The notes beneath the pieces were generated by a model that was not told the DNA's origin, ran no database searches, and saw nothing but the letters and a program-made list of their open reading frames with translations. Below are positions 43,198 to 51,953 of a DNA stretch of 60,155 nt, in pieces. The stretch lies in contig NZ_BCSR01000013.1 of NCBI RefSeq assembly GCF_001570965.1, positions 1 through 60,155 on the forward strand. Reading direction: 5' to 3'. The position numbers and the translations under genes are program-made. The stretch comes from Janibacter corallicola NBRC 107790. GTDB taxonomy: Bacteria; Actinomycetota; Actinomycetes; Actinomycetales; Dermatophilaceae. Position 1 is the stretch's first letter. Each line of letters starts with the position of its first letter.

Positions 43198-44100
43198 GTG
43201 AAGATCGTGGAAACTCAAACTGCCTCTCGACCCGTCGACGTCTATCGCACGCGTCTTGCCACCCGCAGCCAGATCGAGCCGCGACCGCACCCCGTGGTGT
43301 GGGGCACCAACCCGAGCGGACCGCTCACCCCGGAGCAGGTCCGCACCTATGACCGGCGCGGGTACCACACCGCCGAAGGGGTCCTCAGCGATGGCGACAT
43401 CGCCACCTGCCTCTCCGAGGTCGAGACCGTGACCGAGCGCCTGGGCGAGGACCCCCGCGTCATCCGGGAGTCCTCCAACGGGGAGGTGCGCTCCCTCTTC
43501 GCCGTCCACGAGCTGAGCGAGGCCATCGCCCGCATCTGCTCCCGCCCCGACATCGTCGGCGTCGCCGAGCAGATCCTCGGCGACGAGGTCTACGTGCACC
43601 AGAGCCGGATCAACCTCAAGCCGGGCTTCGGCGGCGGCCCCTTCTACTGGCACAGCGACTTCGAGACCTGGCACGCCGAGGACGGCATGCCGACGCCGCG
43701 GGCGCTGAGCGTCTCCCTGGCCCTGACCCCGAACCTGACGACCAACGGTGCCCTGATGATCATCCCCGGCTCGCACCGACAGTTCGTCAGCTGCGTCGGT
43801 GAGACCCCGGAGGGGTACCACGAGGAGTCACTCTCCTCCTACCGGCCGCCTTTCGGCACCCCCGACGAGGCGGACGTCGCGCGGCTCTCCGAGGAGCACG
43901 GGATCGACATGATCACCGGAGGTGCGGGCTCGGCGCTGTACTTCGACAGCAACTGCATGCACGCCTCCGCCGGGAACATCTCCCCGGACCCGCGCAGCAA
44001 CCTCTTCGTGGTCTTCAACGCCCGCTCCAACTCGTTGGGCGCCCCCTTCGCCGCCAGCAGCGCCCGACCGGAGCACCTCGCCCACCGCAAGGTGGCCTGA
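43198..44100 (+). CDS. ectD: Ectoine hydroxylase
   Basis: This is a 300-residue Fe(II)/2-oxoglutarate dioxygenase that converts ectoine to 5-hydroxyectoine. The family signature FYWHSDFETWHAEDGMP (near residues 150-166) supplies the first iron His and the Asp, and CMHASAGN (near 254) the second His. Length is standard. The start is GTG 43198. It stands alone: ectA, ectB and ectC are not in the window and its neighbours face other ways or do unrelated jobs. The cell either makes ectoine elsewhere or hydroxylates imported ectoine. Its low-GC leader suggests separate osmotic or growth-phase control. Confidence 0.93.
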   Translation: MKIVETQTASRPVDVYRTRLATRSQIEPRPHPVVWGTNPSGPLTPEQVRTYDRRGYHTAEGVLSDGDIATCLSEVETVTERLGEDPRVIRESSNGEVRSLFAVHELSEAIARICSRPDIVGVAEQILGDEVYVHQSRINLKPGFGGGPFYWHSDFETWHAEDGMPTPRALSVSLALTPNLTTNGALMIIPGSHRQFVSCVGETPEGYHEESLSSYRPPFGTPDEADVARLSEEHGIDMITGGAGSALYFDSNCMHASAGNISPDPRSNLFVVFNARSNSLGAPFAASSARPEHLAHRKVA

Positions 44101-44187
44101 GCCTCGGGACGACCCATCGGTGCCCCCGGGATGATGCCCGGGGGCACCGGCGTTGCACGATGGAGCCCCCCGATGAAGGAGCAATCG

Positions 44188-44616
44188 ATGTTGGAGCCGA
44201 CCGGACGCACCTACAAGGTGGAGAAGACCGAGGAGCAGTGGCGGGAGGAGCTCGCCCCGGAGGAGTACTCGGTCCTGCGCAACGCCGGCACAGAACGTCC
44301 CTTCACCGGTGAGTACAACGAGACCACCACCGAGGGTGTCTACGCCTGCCGCGCCTGCGGATCCGAGCTCTTCACCTCCGAGACGAAGTTCACCAGCCAC
44401 TGCGGCTGGCCCTCCTTCTACACCCCGCTCGCCGAGGACCGGGTCGAGTACATCGAGGACGACTCGCTGCCCGGCCGTCCCCGTGTCGAGGTCCGCTGCG
44501 CCAACTGCGGCAGCCACATGGGCCACGTCTTCGAGGGCGAGGGGTATGACACCCCCACCGACCAGCGGTACTGCATCAACTCGATCTCGATGACCCTGCG
44601 GCCGGCTCAGGCCTGA
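44188..44616 (+). CDS. msrB: Peptide-methionine (R)-S-oxide reductase
   Basis: This is a 142-residue MsrB that repairs methionine-R-sulfoxide in proteins. Zinc-binding Cys pairs are CRACG and CANCG; HCGWPSFYTPL and the active-site Cys in RYCINSISM (near residue 128) are in place. The ATG at 44188 is preferred over ATG 44173 because AAGGAG ends 6 bases before it. It follows ectD by 87 bases and ends at the composite hairpin R1, converging with the nuclease gene. Confidence 0.93.
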   Translation: MLEPTGRTYKVEKTEEQWREELAPEEYSVLRNAGTERPFTGEYNETTTEGVYACRACGSELFTSETKFTSHCGWPSFYTPLAEDRVEYIEDDSLPGRPRVEVRCANCGSHMGHVFEGEGYDTPTDQRYCINSISMTLRPAQA

Positions 44617-44620
44617 CGAC

Positions 44621-44694
44621 CGATTCTCGGGTCACCCGAGAAACTGCCCCCTGGCAAGAGTTTGGAACCCATGCCAAGGGGCAGTTTCTCTTGC
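44621..44694. repeat. Composite hairpin repeat R1 (74 bp)
   Basis: R1 consists of a small hairpin TTCTCGGG-TCA-CCCGAGAA followed by a long stem whose arms begin GAGAAACTGCCCC and end GGGGCAGTTTCTC, about 19 bp with one mismatch. An inverted copy of the whole unit (R2) lies at 45707-45780, on the other side of the nuclease gene. R1 also works as a terminator between two convergent genes. Confidence 0.85.
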
Positions 44695-44698
44695 AGGG

Positions 44699-45610
44699 TC
44701 AGGCGGCTTCGGCCAACGCCTCACGGATGGCCCGCACGATCAGCTCGGGATGGAACAGGTCCGCCCACGTCACCCGGACCACCACGAATCCACGCGCACG
44801 GATCCGGTCCTCGCGCTTCTTCTCCCTGAAGAGGGCATCGGCGCCACCGTCCGCGTACTTCACCTTGCCGTCGAACTCGACCAGCACCCGGGTCCCCACG
44901 ATCCCGAGGTCCGCGTAGGCAAAAACCTCCCCGTCACGGTCCGCGACGGGCACCTGCGACTCCACGTCGAACCCGGCCCCGAGGAGGGTTGCGCGGGTCA
45001 CGCTCTCTCCCGGGGACTCCGACCTGCCATCGGCCCACGCCAGAGCGCACCGGAACCTGGAGGCGTACGGCCAACCGGCCACGCGGTCCATGGTCGCCCG
45101 CATCTCCGCCTCGGTCACGAGGCCCCCGTGCATGGCGGCGTCGACGGACACGATTCCGGTGATGACCCCGTGGTCCATGGTCAGCTGTACGAGCGAGCCC
45201 GGCAGCTCGTTCGCCGGCCCCCAGCCCGTGCTCACCACCGCATGGCGAAGGGGGCGGATGCGCAGCTCCGCGGTGCGTGCCTCACGCTCCACGGGGCGCG
45301 CGATGTCGCCCGGCAGCACCGGGACCCGGTAGAGCGGCAACCCGTGGGCGGCCACGGCACTCGCCCCCACGAGCACGGCGTCCTCGTAGGCACGCAGCGC
45401 CGCCAGGGCCAGGATCCGCCGGTGCTCCTCGACCGTCCACGGTCCGGGGGCCGCGTAGGTGCCGCGGCAGACCCGGGTGATGAGCCCGCGTCGTAGCGCC
45501 GCAGAGATCACCCGGTCGCGCAGGCCGGCCCGGAGCGCGTCGCGGCGGGTGAAGATCCCGTCGGGCAGTGCAAGCAGGTCGCCGAAGAGGTCCTTCGAGA
45601 CGTCGATCAT
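44699..45610 (-). CDS. AbiEi-type winged-helix protein with DUF559-like nuclease domain
   Basis: This is a 303-residue two-domain protein. The N-terminal part (DGIFTRRDALRAGLRDRVIS, then LITRVCRGTYAAPG) matches the AbiEi-4-type winged helix of type IV antitoxins. The C-terminal part (YADLGIVGTRVLVEFDGKVK, then EKKREDRIRARGFVVVRVTW) matches the DUF559/Vsr-like nuclease fold with its D...E.K residues intact. No AbiEii toxin gene is adjacent, so it is an orphan of a kind common in actinobacteria. The ATG at 45610 is used; upstream codons overlap the R2 hairpin. Bracketing by inverted repeats suggests transfer as a cassette. Its biological role is unknown. Confidence 0.75.
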   Translation of the reverse strand: MIDVSKDLFGDLLALPDGIFTRRDALRAGLRDRVISAALRRGLITRVCRGTYAAPGPWTVEEHRRILALAALRAYEDAVLVGASAVAAHGLPLYRVPVLPGDIARPVEREARTAELRIRPLRHAVVSTGWGPANELPGSLVQLTMDHGVITGIVSVDAAMHGGLVTEAEMRATMDRVAGWPYASRFRCALAWADGRSESPGESVTRATLLGAGFDVESQVPVADRDGEVFAYADLGIVGTRVLVEFDGKVKYADGGADALFREKKREDRIRARGFVVVRVTWADLFHPELIVRAIREALAEAA

Positions 45611-45706
45611 GTCCTGAGGGTGGCCGCGCAGAATTCGCCGAGGGTCCCCCTTCGCACGCCTGTGGACGAAGGCGAATGGTGACGTGGGGCTGGGGACGGT
45701 GGCTTG

Positions 45707-45780
45707 GCAAGAGAAACAGCCCCTTCGCAAGAGTTTGAAACTCTTGCGAAGGGGCTGTTTCTCGGGTCACCCGAGAATCG
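45707..45780. repeat. Composite hairpin repeat R2 (74 bp), inverted copy of R1
   Basis: R2 contains a perfect 26-bp stem (45711-45736 with 45738-45763) around a single central base, and next to it the same small hairpin TCTCGGG-TCA-CCCGAGA, ending GAATCG. Reverse-complemented, it lines up with R1 over the full 74 bases. R2 lies between the stop of hemQ and the start of the nuclease gene, both minus-strand, so it can end hemQ transcription. Confidence 0.85.
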
Positions 45781-45808
45781 CGGGACCCGGGGGTGGCGGC
45801 CGCGCGCC

Positions 45809-46522
45809 TCAGCGCAGCCCGGCCACCACGTCGGCCACGCCCACCCGGGGCCCGGTGAAGAAGGGGATCTCCTCGCGCACGTGCAGCCGGGCGCGCGAGG
45901 CGCGCAGCTCACGCATGAGGTCGACGATCCGGTGCAGCTCGTCGCCCTCGAAGGCGAGGATCCACTCGTAGTCCCCCAGGGCGAAGGCGGGGATCGTGTT
46001 CGCCCGCACGTCCGGGTAGTCCCGGGCCATCGCGCCGTGCTCGGCGAGCATCCGGCGGCGGTCCTCGTCCTCGAGGACGTACCAGTCGTAGGAGCGCACG
46101 AAGGGGTAGACGCACACGTAGTTCCGCGGCGGCTCCCCGGCCATGAAGGCCGGTATGTGGCTGCGGTTGAACTCGGCCTGACGGTGGCAGGCGACGTTGG
46201 ACCACACCGGCTCGAGGTGGCTGCCGAGCTCGGTGCGCAACAACCGCTTGTACGCGTCCTGGAGCAGCTCGACCCGGTCGGCGTGCCACCAGATGAGCAG
46301 GTCGGCGTCCGCCCGCATGCCGCCGACGTCGTAGACGCCGCGGACCGTGACGCCCCCCTCGGTGACCGCCGCCAGCAGCTCCTCGACCTCCGCGGTGAGG
46401 GCGTCCCGGTCGGCGTCCCCGAGCGGAATGGCCAGGGCGAAGGCGGAGAACATCGCGTAGTGCACCGAGGAGTTGATCTCCTCCAGCTCCTCGCGGTTGG
46501 GCTTCCTGGGACGCTCGGTCAT
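45809..46522 (-). CDS. hemQ: Coproheme decarboxylase HemQ
   Basis: This is a 237-residue protein of the chlorite dismutase-like fold that converts coproheme to protoheme in the last step of the coproporphyrin-dependent pathway. [42 protein letters not shown] (with the catalytic Tyr) and RHREMR-like [13 protein letters not shown] are recognisable. The distal Arg typical of true chlorite dismutase is not evident. The ATG at 46522 overlaps the stop of the oxidase gene, linking the two consecutive enzymes. It ends at R2. Confidence 0.9.
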   Translation of the reverse strand: MTERPRKPNREELEEINSSVHYAMFSAFALAIPLGDADRDALTAEVEELLAAVTEGGVTVRGVYDVGGMRADADLLIWWHADRVELLQDAYKRLLRTELGSHLEPVWSNVACHRQAEFNRSHIPAFMAGEPPRNYVCVYPFVRSYDWYVLEDEDRRRMLAEHGAMARDYPDVRANTIPAFALGDYEWILAFEGDELHRIVDLMRELRASRARLHVREEIPFFTGPRVGVADVVAGLR

Positions 46523-47949
46523 CGGGACTCCTTCGTGGTGGATGGTGCGACAGGTCGTGGTGAGTGGTCGAGCCGGGTCAGGACGGCCCTCGCGGTGTCC
46601 CGAGCACCGGCGAGCACGGCCGCGATGCCCACGCCGTCGTAGGCGGCCCCGGTCACCTCGAGGCCCGGCAGCTCGTCGACGGCGTCGCGCACCCGGCGCA
46701 CCCGGTCGACGTGCCCGACGGCGTACTGGGGCAACCCTCCACCCCAGCGTTGCACATGGGTCTGCACGGGGTCCGGCAGGTCCGTCGCCAGCGCACGGGA
46801 CACCTCTGCGTGGGCGATCGCGGTGAGCTCGTCGTCGCCGCGCTGCAGGGCGCGAGCCTCTCCGGCACGGCCGGCCGAGGCGCGCAGCACGGCCAGGTCG
46901 CCGGCGGCCTCCCGGACCCACGCCCATTTCGTCGTGGAGAAGGTGCTCGCCTTGATCGGACCGCCGTCGACGGCGGGGGCGAGGAAGCCGCTGCCCTCGA
47001 GGTCGGCCATCCGCGCCCGCGGCAGCGCCATCGTGATGACGACCATCGAGGCGTACTCGATGCCGGCGAGGGCATCGGCGGCGGCCGGGGTGTGCGGTCG
47101 GAGCAGCCGGCCCGTGGGGGCGGCGGGCGTGGCGAGCACGACGGTGTCCGCCCCGTGCTCGCGGGGCGCGATCGTCGGCCCTGTCACCACGCTCCACCCC
47201 GTCGGGGTGCGGTGGATCTCCCGGGCGAGGGTTCCCGTCTCGATGCGGCCCCCGGCACCGGTGACGCGCGCGGAGAGCCCCTCCGCAAGGCTCGCGATGC
47301 CGCCCCGCAACCCCATGACCCGGGGCGCGGGCGGACGCCCGGTCGGTGCCGGGACCAGCGAGGAGACCGCTTCGGGCAGGCTCGCACCGTCCGCCATCGC
47401 CGACCACAGGGCCGGCATCGTGGCCTCCAACGAGAGCTCGTCGACCCGTCCGGCGTAGACGCCGCCGAGGAGCGGTTCGACGATCCGCTCGACCACGGCC
47501 CGGCCGTAGACCGTGGCGACGGCCTCACCCACGGAGACGTCTCCCTCCGGGGCGAAGGGTGCCGGCTGCCCGGCCCGCGCTGCCTCCCCTTCGTCGAGGA
47601 GACCGGTGGGGTCGCACGCGGGGCCGGGGATGCCCATGTAGGTGCCCACCGGCACGCGGTGGCGCGTGCCCCGGGACCAGATGGTGGCCGGGACGGGCTC
47701 GGGGTGGACGACCCGACCAGTCAGGCCCAACTCCTCGAAGAGGTCGCGAGCCGCCTCGCTGCGGGCGAGCACCGACTCCGCTCCGACGTCGAGATCCACT
47801 CCGGCGACCTGCTCCAGGCGGGTCTTGCCGCCGACCCGCTCGCTGCCCTCGAGGACGAGCACGTCCAGGTCCGGACGGGCCGCCAGCAGGTGGTGAGCAC
47901 TCGCCAGACCGGCGAGGCCACCACCGACGACCACGACCCGATGCGCCAT
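46519..47949 (-). CDS. hemY: Coproporphyrinogen III/protoporphyrinogen oxidase (HemY/CgoX)
   Basis: This is a 476-residue FAD enzyme. The dinucleotide-binding start [17 protein letters not shown] (residues 4-20) and the conserved [10 protein letters not shown] follow the HemY pattern, as do [20 protein letters not shown] and the C-terminal [17 protein letters not shown]. Because hemQ is next to it, it most likely oxidises coproporphyrinogen III (CgoX activity). The ATG at 47949 is used; the frame upstream is not convincing. It is first in the hemY-hemQ unit. Ferrochelatase is not in the window. Confidence 0.9.
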   Translation of the reverse strand: MAHRVVVVGGGLAGLASAHHLLAARPDLDVLVLEGSERVGGKTRLEQVAGVDLDVGAESVLARSEAARDLFEELGLTGRVVHPEPVPATIWSRGTRHRVPVGTYMGIPGPACDPTGLLDEGEAARAGQPAPFAPEGDVSVGEAVATVYGRAVVERIVEPLLGGVYAGRVDELSLEATMPALWSAMADGASLPEAVSSLVPAPTGRPPAPRVMGLRGGIASLAEGLSARVTGAGGRIETGTLAREIHRTPTGWSVVTGPTIAPREHGADTVVLATPAAPTGRLLRPHTPAAADALAGIEYASMVVITMALPRARMADLEGSGFLAPAVDGGPIKASTFSTTKWAWVREAAGDLAVLRASAGRAGEARALQRGDDELTAIAHAEVSRALATDLPDPVQTHVQRWGGGLPQYAVGHVDRVRRVRDAVDELPGLEVTGAAYDGVGIAAVLAGARDTARAVLTRLDHSPRPVAPSTTKESR

Positions 47950-48065
47950 GGTCCCAGTCTCCCACCGCTTCCGGCCACATCCGACACCGGCCGCTGGAAC
48001 CAAATCCGCCCGCGGAGCGTCTAACCTGTCACGCCGGGAGGGGCCCGGCGATCAGCAGGGGGTTG

Positions 48066-48962
48066 ATGATCATGAGGCGGTACACGTCACTGCGATGGGC
48101 GGCACTGGTGGCCGCGGCCGGCGTGGCACTGGCCGGATGTGCCGGTGGCGCGGACAGCGGAGGGAGCAGCGGGGCGCCCGCCTCCTCGGCCGACAGCGGC
48201 CCGAGCGGGGTCGGGTCGAGGGAGGCAGGGTCGGAGGCCGACTCCGCCGCGCCGGAATCGGCCGGCGGCGCCGACCAGGACCTCACGAGCGAGCACATCG
48301 CCCGCGAGGCCGGGCTCGACATCACGGTCAAGGACCTCGACAAGAGCGTCGAGCGGGTGCGCTCGGTGGCCGAGGACGCCGACGGGCGGATCTCCTCGGA
48401 GCAGACTCGCACCGATCCCGACCGGCAGTGGTCCAGCACCCGGATCGAGGTGACCGTCCCGGCCGAGGAGCTCGACGCGACGCTGGCGGAGCTGGAGGAC
48501 CTTGGCGAGGTCACCGAACGCACCAGCGAGACCACGGACCTCAGCTCGACCTACACCGACACCGATGCCCGGGTCCGCACGATGAAGAAGAGCATCTCCC
48601 GGCTGGAGAAGCTCCTCGACGGTGCCGAGGACCTGGGTCAGGTCATCAAGATCGAGGACGAGCTGACCGACCGGGAGGCGGACCTGGAGTCCCTCACCCG
48701 CCGGCTGAAGGCGCTGGAGAAGCGCACGACCACGGCACCGATCACGCTGGATCTCAGCACCGAGTCCGCGCCGGTGAATGACGAGGAGGAGACCGGCTTC
48801 GTCGCCGGGCTGCAGCACGGCTGGTCGGCCTTCACCTCGAGCGTGGCGGTGCTCGTGACGGTCCTCGGTGCCGTGCTGCCCTTCGCCGTCGTGGCCGCGC
48901 TGGTGCTCGGGCCGCTGTGGTGGTGGATCCGGCGGCGCCGGTCGGGGGTCAGCGAGCCGTGA
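48066..48962 (+). CDS. DUF4349 domain lipoprotein
   Basis: This is a 298-residue exported lipoprotein. A basic N-terminus and a hydrophobic segment end in the lipobox LAGC (Cys near residue 26). A Ser/Gly/Ala-rich linker follows to about residue 75, then the DUF4349 domain with coiled-coil ([40 protein letters not shown]). One membrane helix ([20 protein letters not shown]) near the end is followed by WWWIRRRR. The function of the family is unknown. ATG 48066 and ATG 48072 are both possible starts. It overlaps the hemE stop by 14 bases tail-to-tail. Confidence 0.78.
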   Translation: MIMRRYTSLRWAALVAAAGVALAGCAGGADSGGSSGAPASSADSGPSGVGSREAGSEADSAAPESAGGADQDLTSEHIAREAGLDITVKDLDKSVERVRSVAEDADGRISSEQTRTDPDRQWSSTRIEVTVPAEELDATLAELEDLGEVTERTSETTDLSSTYTDTDARVRTMKKSISRLEKLLDGAEDLGQVIKIEDELTDREADLESLTRRLKALEKRTTTAPITLDLSTESAPVNDEEETGFVAGLQHGWSAFTSSVAVLVTVLGAVLPFAVVAALVLGPLWWWIRRRRSGVSEP

Positions 48963-50004
48963 GCTCGTGCACGAGCTGGACGACCCGGGTGAGCACGACG
49001 GGGTCGGTGTCCGGCAGCACCCCGTGACCAAGGTTGAAGATGTGCCCGCGGGCGGCACTCCCCTCGCCCAGGATCCGGCGGACCTCCTGCTCGATCACGT
49101 CCCACGGGGCGAAGAGGAGGGCCGGGTCGAGGTTGCCCTGCACCGACACTCCCTGACCGACGCGCTCGATGGCGTCGGTCAGGGAGACGCGGTAGTCCAC
49201 GCCGAGGACCTCGCAGCCGGCGCCGGCCATGTCGGTGAGCAGCTCGCCCGTGCCGACCCCGAAGTGGATGCGGGGGACCTGCAGGTCGGCGACGTCGGCC
49301 AGGACCGCCTCGCTGTGCGGGAGCACGTGTCGCACGTAGTCGGCGCGGGAGAGGAAGCCGGCCCAGGAGTCGAAGAGCTGCACGGCGCTCGCACCGGCCT
49401 CGACCTGCACCCGCAGGAAGGCCGCCGAGATCACCGCCAGCCGGGAGCACAGGTCGTGCCACAGCTGCGGGTCGCCGTGCATGAGGGCCTTCGTCTCCTC
49501 GTGGTTGCGACTCGGGCCGCCCTCGACGAGGTAGGAGGCGAGGGTGAAGGGGGCACCGGCGAAGCCGACGAGCGGCGTGGCACCCAGCTCGAGGACGATG
49601 CGCCGCACCGACTCCGCGATGTCCGGGACCATGTCGGGGGTCAGCTCGGGGAGCCGCTCGAGGTCCTCGCGCCCCCGGAAGGGGCGGTCCATGACCGGCC
49701 CCACCCCGGGCTCGATGTCCACGTCGACGCCGACGGCCTGCAGCGGCACGACGATGTCGGAGAAGAAGACGGCGGCGTCGACCCGGTGGCGGCGCACCGG
49801 TTGCAGCGTGATCTCGGTGACGAGATCCGGTGTGCGACAGGCCTGGAGCATGTTCGTGCCCGCGCGCAGCTCGCGGTACTCGGGCAGTGATCGCCCGGCC
49901 TGGCGCATGAACCAGACGGGGGTGTGCTCCACGGGGAGGCCCCGGGCGGCACGGACGAGTGGAGAGTCGGCGGGATCGGCGTCGGCTGTCACGCGGCCGA
50001 TCAT
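48949..50004 (-). CDS. hemE: Uroporphyrinogen decarboxylase
   Basis: This is a 351-residue enzyme that decarboxylates uroporphyrinogen III to coproporphyrinogen [19 protein letters not shown] (near residue 30) holds the substrate-binding Arg residues; [18 protein letters not shown] has the catalytic Asp; [17 protein letters not shown] and [14 protein letters not shown] are typical. ATG 50004 is used; GTG 49992 is equally plausible. It faces the same way as hemY and hemQ, but the DUF4349 gene on the other strand separates them, so the haem genes form two units. Confidence 0.93.
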   Translation of the reverse strand: MIGRVTADADPADSPLVRAARGLPVEHTPVWFMRQAGRSLPEYRELRAGTNMLQACRTPDLVTEITLQPVRRHRVDAAVFFSDIVVPLQAVGVDVDIEPGVGPVMDRPFRGREDLERLPELTPDMVPDIAESVRRIVLELGATPLVGFAGAPFTLASYLVEGGPSRNHEETKALMHGDPQLWHDLCSRLAVISAAFLRVQVEAGASAVQLFDSWAGFLSRADYVRHVLPHSEAVLADVADLQVPRIHFGVGTGELLTDMAGAGCEVLGVDYRVSLTDAIERVGQGVSVQGNLDPALLFAPWDVIEQEVRRILGEGSAARGHIFNLGHGVLPDTDPVVLTRVVQLVHELTAR

Positions 50005-50067
50005 CCCATGCGCGCCGGACGGCGTGGCATCCCCGTCGCCCGCCCCCACCCGACCTAGGGTCGACGG

Positions 50068-50652
50068 GTGGCAACCCGACGGATCTCCGAGACGCGCGCG
50101 GCGCAGTTCGCCGAGGCCCTGCGCAGCCTGCACGAGGCCCGACTGCGCCCCGAGGTGCGCCTCACCGAGGTCCCTGCGCCGACGCGACTGGCCCCGCACG
50201 CCGTGGCCATGACGGTCGACATCGTCGACCCCGACGACGGCGAGCTGGACCTGGCGACGGGCCGGTTCGTGCTGCTGCACGACCCCGCCGAGCCCGAGCC
50301 CTGGGGCGGCGCCTGGCGGGTCGTCACCTTCGCCCGGGCCGAGCTGGAGGGCGAGCTCGCCGGCGACCCGGTGCTCGGCGCCGTGGGCTGGTCCTGGCTC
50401 ACCGACGCGCTGGAGGCGCACGAGCTGCCCGCGGACAACATCGCCGGGACCGTGACGCGCGTGGTCTCCGAGTCCTTCGGCGACCTCGAGGACACCGCCG
50501 TCGACGTCGAGATGGAGATCCGCGCGTCGTGGAGCCCTCGTGACGCCCACGCGGGCGAGCACCTGGCCGCCTGGGCGGAGATGCTCGGCACGGTCGGTGG
50601 GCTGCCCCCGCTGCCGGAGGGCGTGGTGGCGCTGCCGGGGCGGCGCCGTTGA
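50068..50652 (+). CDS. DUF3000 family protein
   Basis: This is a 194-residue protein of the actinobacterial DUF3000 family. Conserved stretches include [37 protein letters not shown] and [18 protein letters not shown]. No catalytic motif is visible. It starts with GTG 50068 and its stop overlaps the TTG of the RNase D gene, a gene pair kept in many actinobacteria. This suggests a link to RNA metabolism, which is inference only. Confidence 0.85.
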   Translation: MATRRISETRAAQFAEALRSLHEARLRPEVRLTEVPAPTRLAPHAVAMTVDIVDPDDGELDLATGRFVLLHDPAEPEPWGGAWRVVTFARAELEGELAGDPVLGAVGWSWLTDALEAHELPADNIAGTVTRVVSESFGDLEDTAVDVEMEIRASWSPRDAHAGEHLAAWAEMLGTVGGLPPLPEGVVALPGRRR

Positions 50653-51884
50653 GCCGGGAGGGCGCGAAGGGAGCGGCCGGGACCTTCGAGGACGAGGGCC
50701 TGCCGGTCCTCACCGAACCCACCGAGGGGGTCCCCCCGGTGACCTCCACGGAGCACGGACTGACCGAGCTTGCCGACGCGGTCCGCGACGGTTACGGCCC
50801 CATCGCCCTGGACGCCGAGCGCGCCTCGGGTTACCGCTACGGGCAGCACGCCTACCTGGTGCAGGTGCGCCGGGAGGGCGCCGGCTCCTTCCTCATCGAT
50901 CCCGTCGCCCTGCCCGACCTCGATCCCCTCGACCAGGCCATCGGCACCGGCGAGTGGATCCTGCACGCCGCGACCCAGGACCTGGAGTGCCTGCGCGAGT
51001 TGGGCCTGGCGCCCCGTCAGCTCTTCGACACCGAGCTCGCCGGCCGTCTCCTCGGGTTGCCCCGGGTCGGCCTCGCCTCGGTCGTCGAGCACTACCTCGG
51101 CATCACGCTCGCGAAGGAGCACTCCGCCGTCGACTGGTCGACCCGTCCGCTCCCGGAGCCCTGGCTGCGCTATGCCGCCCTGGACGTGGAGGTGCTCACC
51201 GAGGTCCGCAACCTCATGGGCGTGGACCTGGCGACACAGGGGAAGCAGGAATGGGCCCGGCAGGAGTTCGAGTACCTGCTGCACTGGCGCCCGCACGTCA
51301 AGCGGGACCCGTGGCGACGCACCTCGGGTCTGCACCGCATCCGCAAGCCGCGGGTCCTGGCGACGGTGCGGGAGCTGTGGTGGGAGCGTGACCGGATCGC
51401 CCGGCAGCGCGACGTCTCCCCCGGTCGCGTCATCCCCGACACCGCTCTCGTGGAGATCGCCACCGCCGCGCCGAGGTCCGCTGCCGACCTGCCGCGCGGG
51501 CACCGCTCGATCCAGCGCAACCAGCGCGCGTGGCTCGAGGCCGTGGACAGGGCCGCGGCGCTCACGGACGAGGAGCTGCCCCCGTCCTCGGTGAAGCCCG
51601 ACGGGCCGCCGCCGCAGCGCTCCTGGCGCAACCGCGACCCGCTCGCCGCCGACCGGCTCACCGAGTCCCGCGCGTCGCTGACCGCCTTCGCCGAGGAGCA
51701 CGGACTGCCGGTGGAGAACCTCTGCTCCCCGGACCCGCTGCGTCGCGTCGTGTGGGACCCCCCGGTGCAGCGCGACCCCGAGACCTTCGCCGCGGCTCTC
51801 GCCGAGCACGGGGTCCGACCCTGGCAACGCGAGATCGTCGCGCCGATGATCGCGTCGGCCTTCGCCTCCCACCCGGACCCGTAA
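50649..51884 (+). CDS. rnd: Ribonuclease D family 3'-5' exonuclease with HRDC domain
   Basis: This is a protein of up to 411 residues. The DEDD exonuclease domain starts with [20 protein letters not shown] (ExoI, DxE near residue 55), continues with [13 protein letters not shown] (ExoII) and [11 protein letters not shown] (ExoIII with the Tyr/Asp). An HRDC domain ([12 protein letters not shown] region and a second helical part) follows. It trims stable RNAs. The start could be the TTG at 50649 inside a TTGA overlap, or a later GTG near 50740, just before the exonuclease domain. Confidence 0.85.
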   Translation: MSREGAKGAAGTFEDEGLPVLTEPTEGVPPVTSTEHGLTELADAVRDGYGPIALDAERASGYRYGQHAYLVQVRREGAGSFLIDPVALPDLDPLDQAIGTGEWILHAATQDLECLRELGLAPRQLFDTELAGRLLGLPRVGLASVVEHYLGITLAKEHSAVDWSTRPLPEPWLRYAALDVEVLTEVRNLMGVDLATQGKQEWARQEFEYLLHWRPHVKRDPWRRTSGLHRIRKPRVLATVRELWWERDRIARQRDVSPGRVIPDTALVEIATAAPRSAADLPRGHRSIQRNQRAWLEAVDRAAALTDEELPPSSVKPDGPPPQRSWRNRDPLAADRLTESRASLTAFAEEHGLPVENLCSPDPLRRVVWDPPVQRDPETFAAALAEHGVRPWQREIVAPMIASAFASHPDP

Positions 51885-51925
51885 CGCCCTCAAGCGCCGA
51901 CACACCGCCCGGCCAGTTCGAGGCC

Positions 51926-51941
51926 AACTCATATATGAGTT
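51926..51941. promoter_or_regulatory. Perfect 16-bp palindrome at the HTH-MurA start
   Basis: AACTCATATATGAGTT is fully self-complementary and strikingly AT-rich for this genome. It lies 12 bases before the ATG at 51954. This is the right size and shape for an XRE-type operator, and the gene it precedes encodes an XRE domain, so direct autoregulation is likely. The central TATATG could also serve as a -10 element. Confidence 0.7.
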
Positions 51942-51953
51942 AACGTGGCACTC

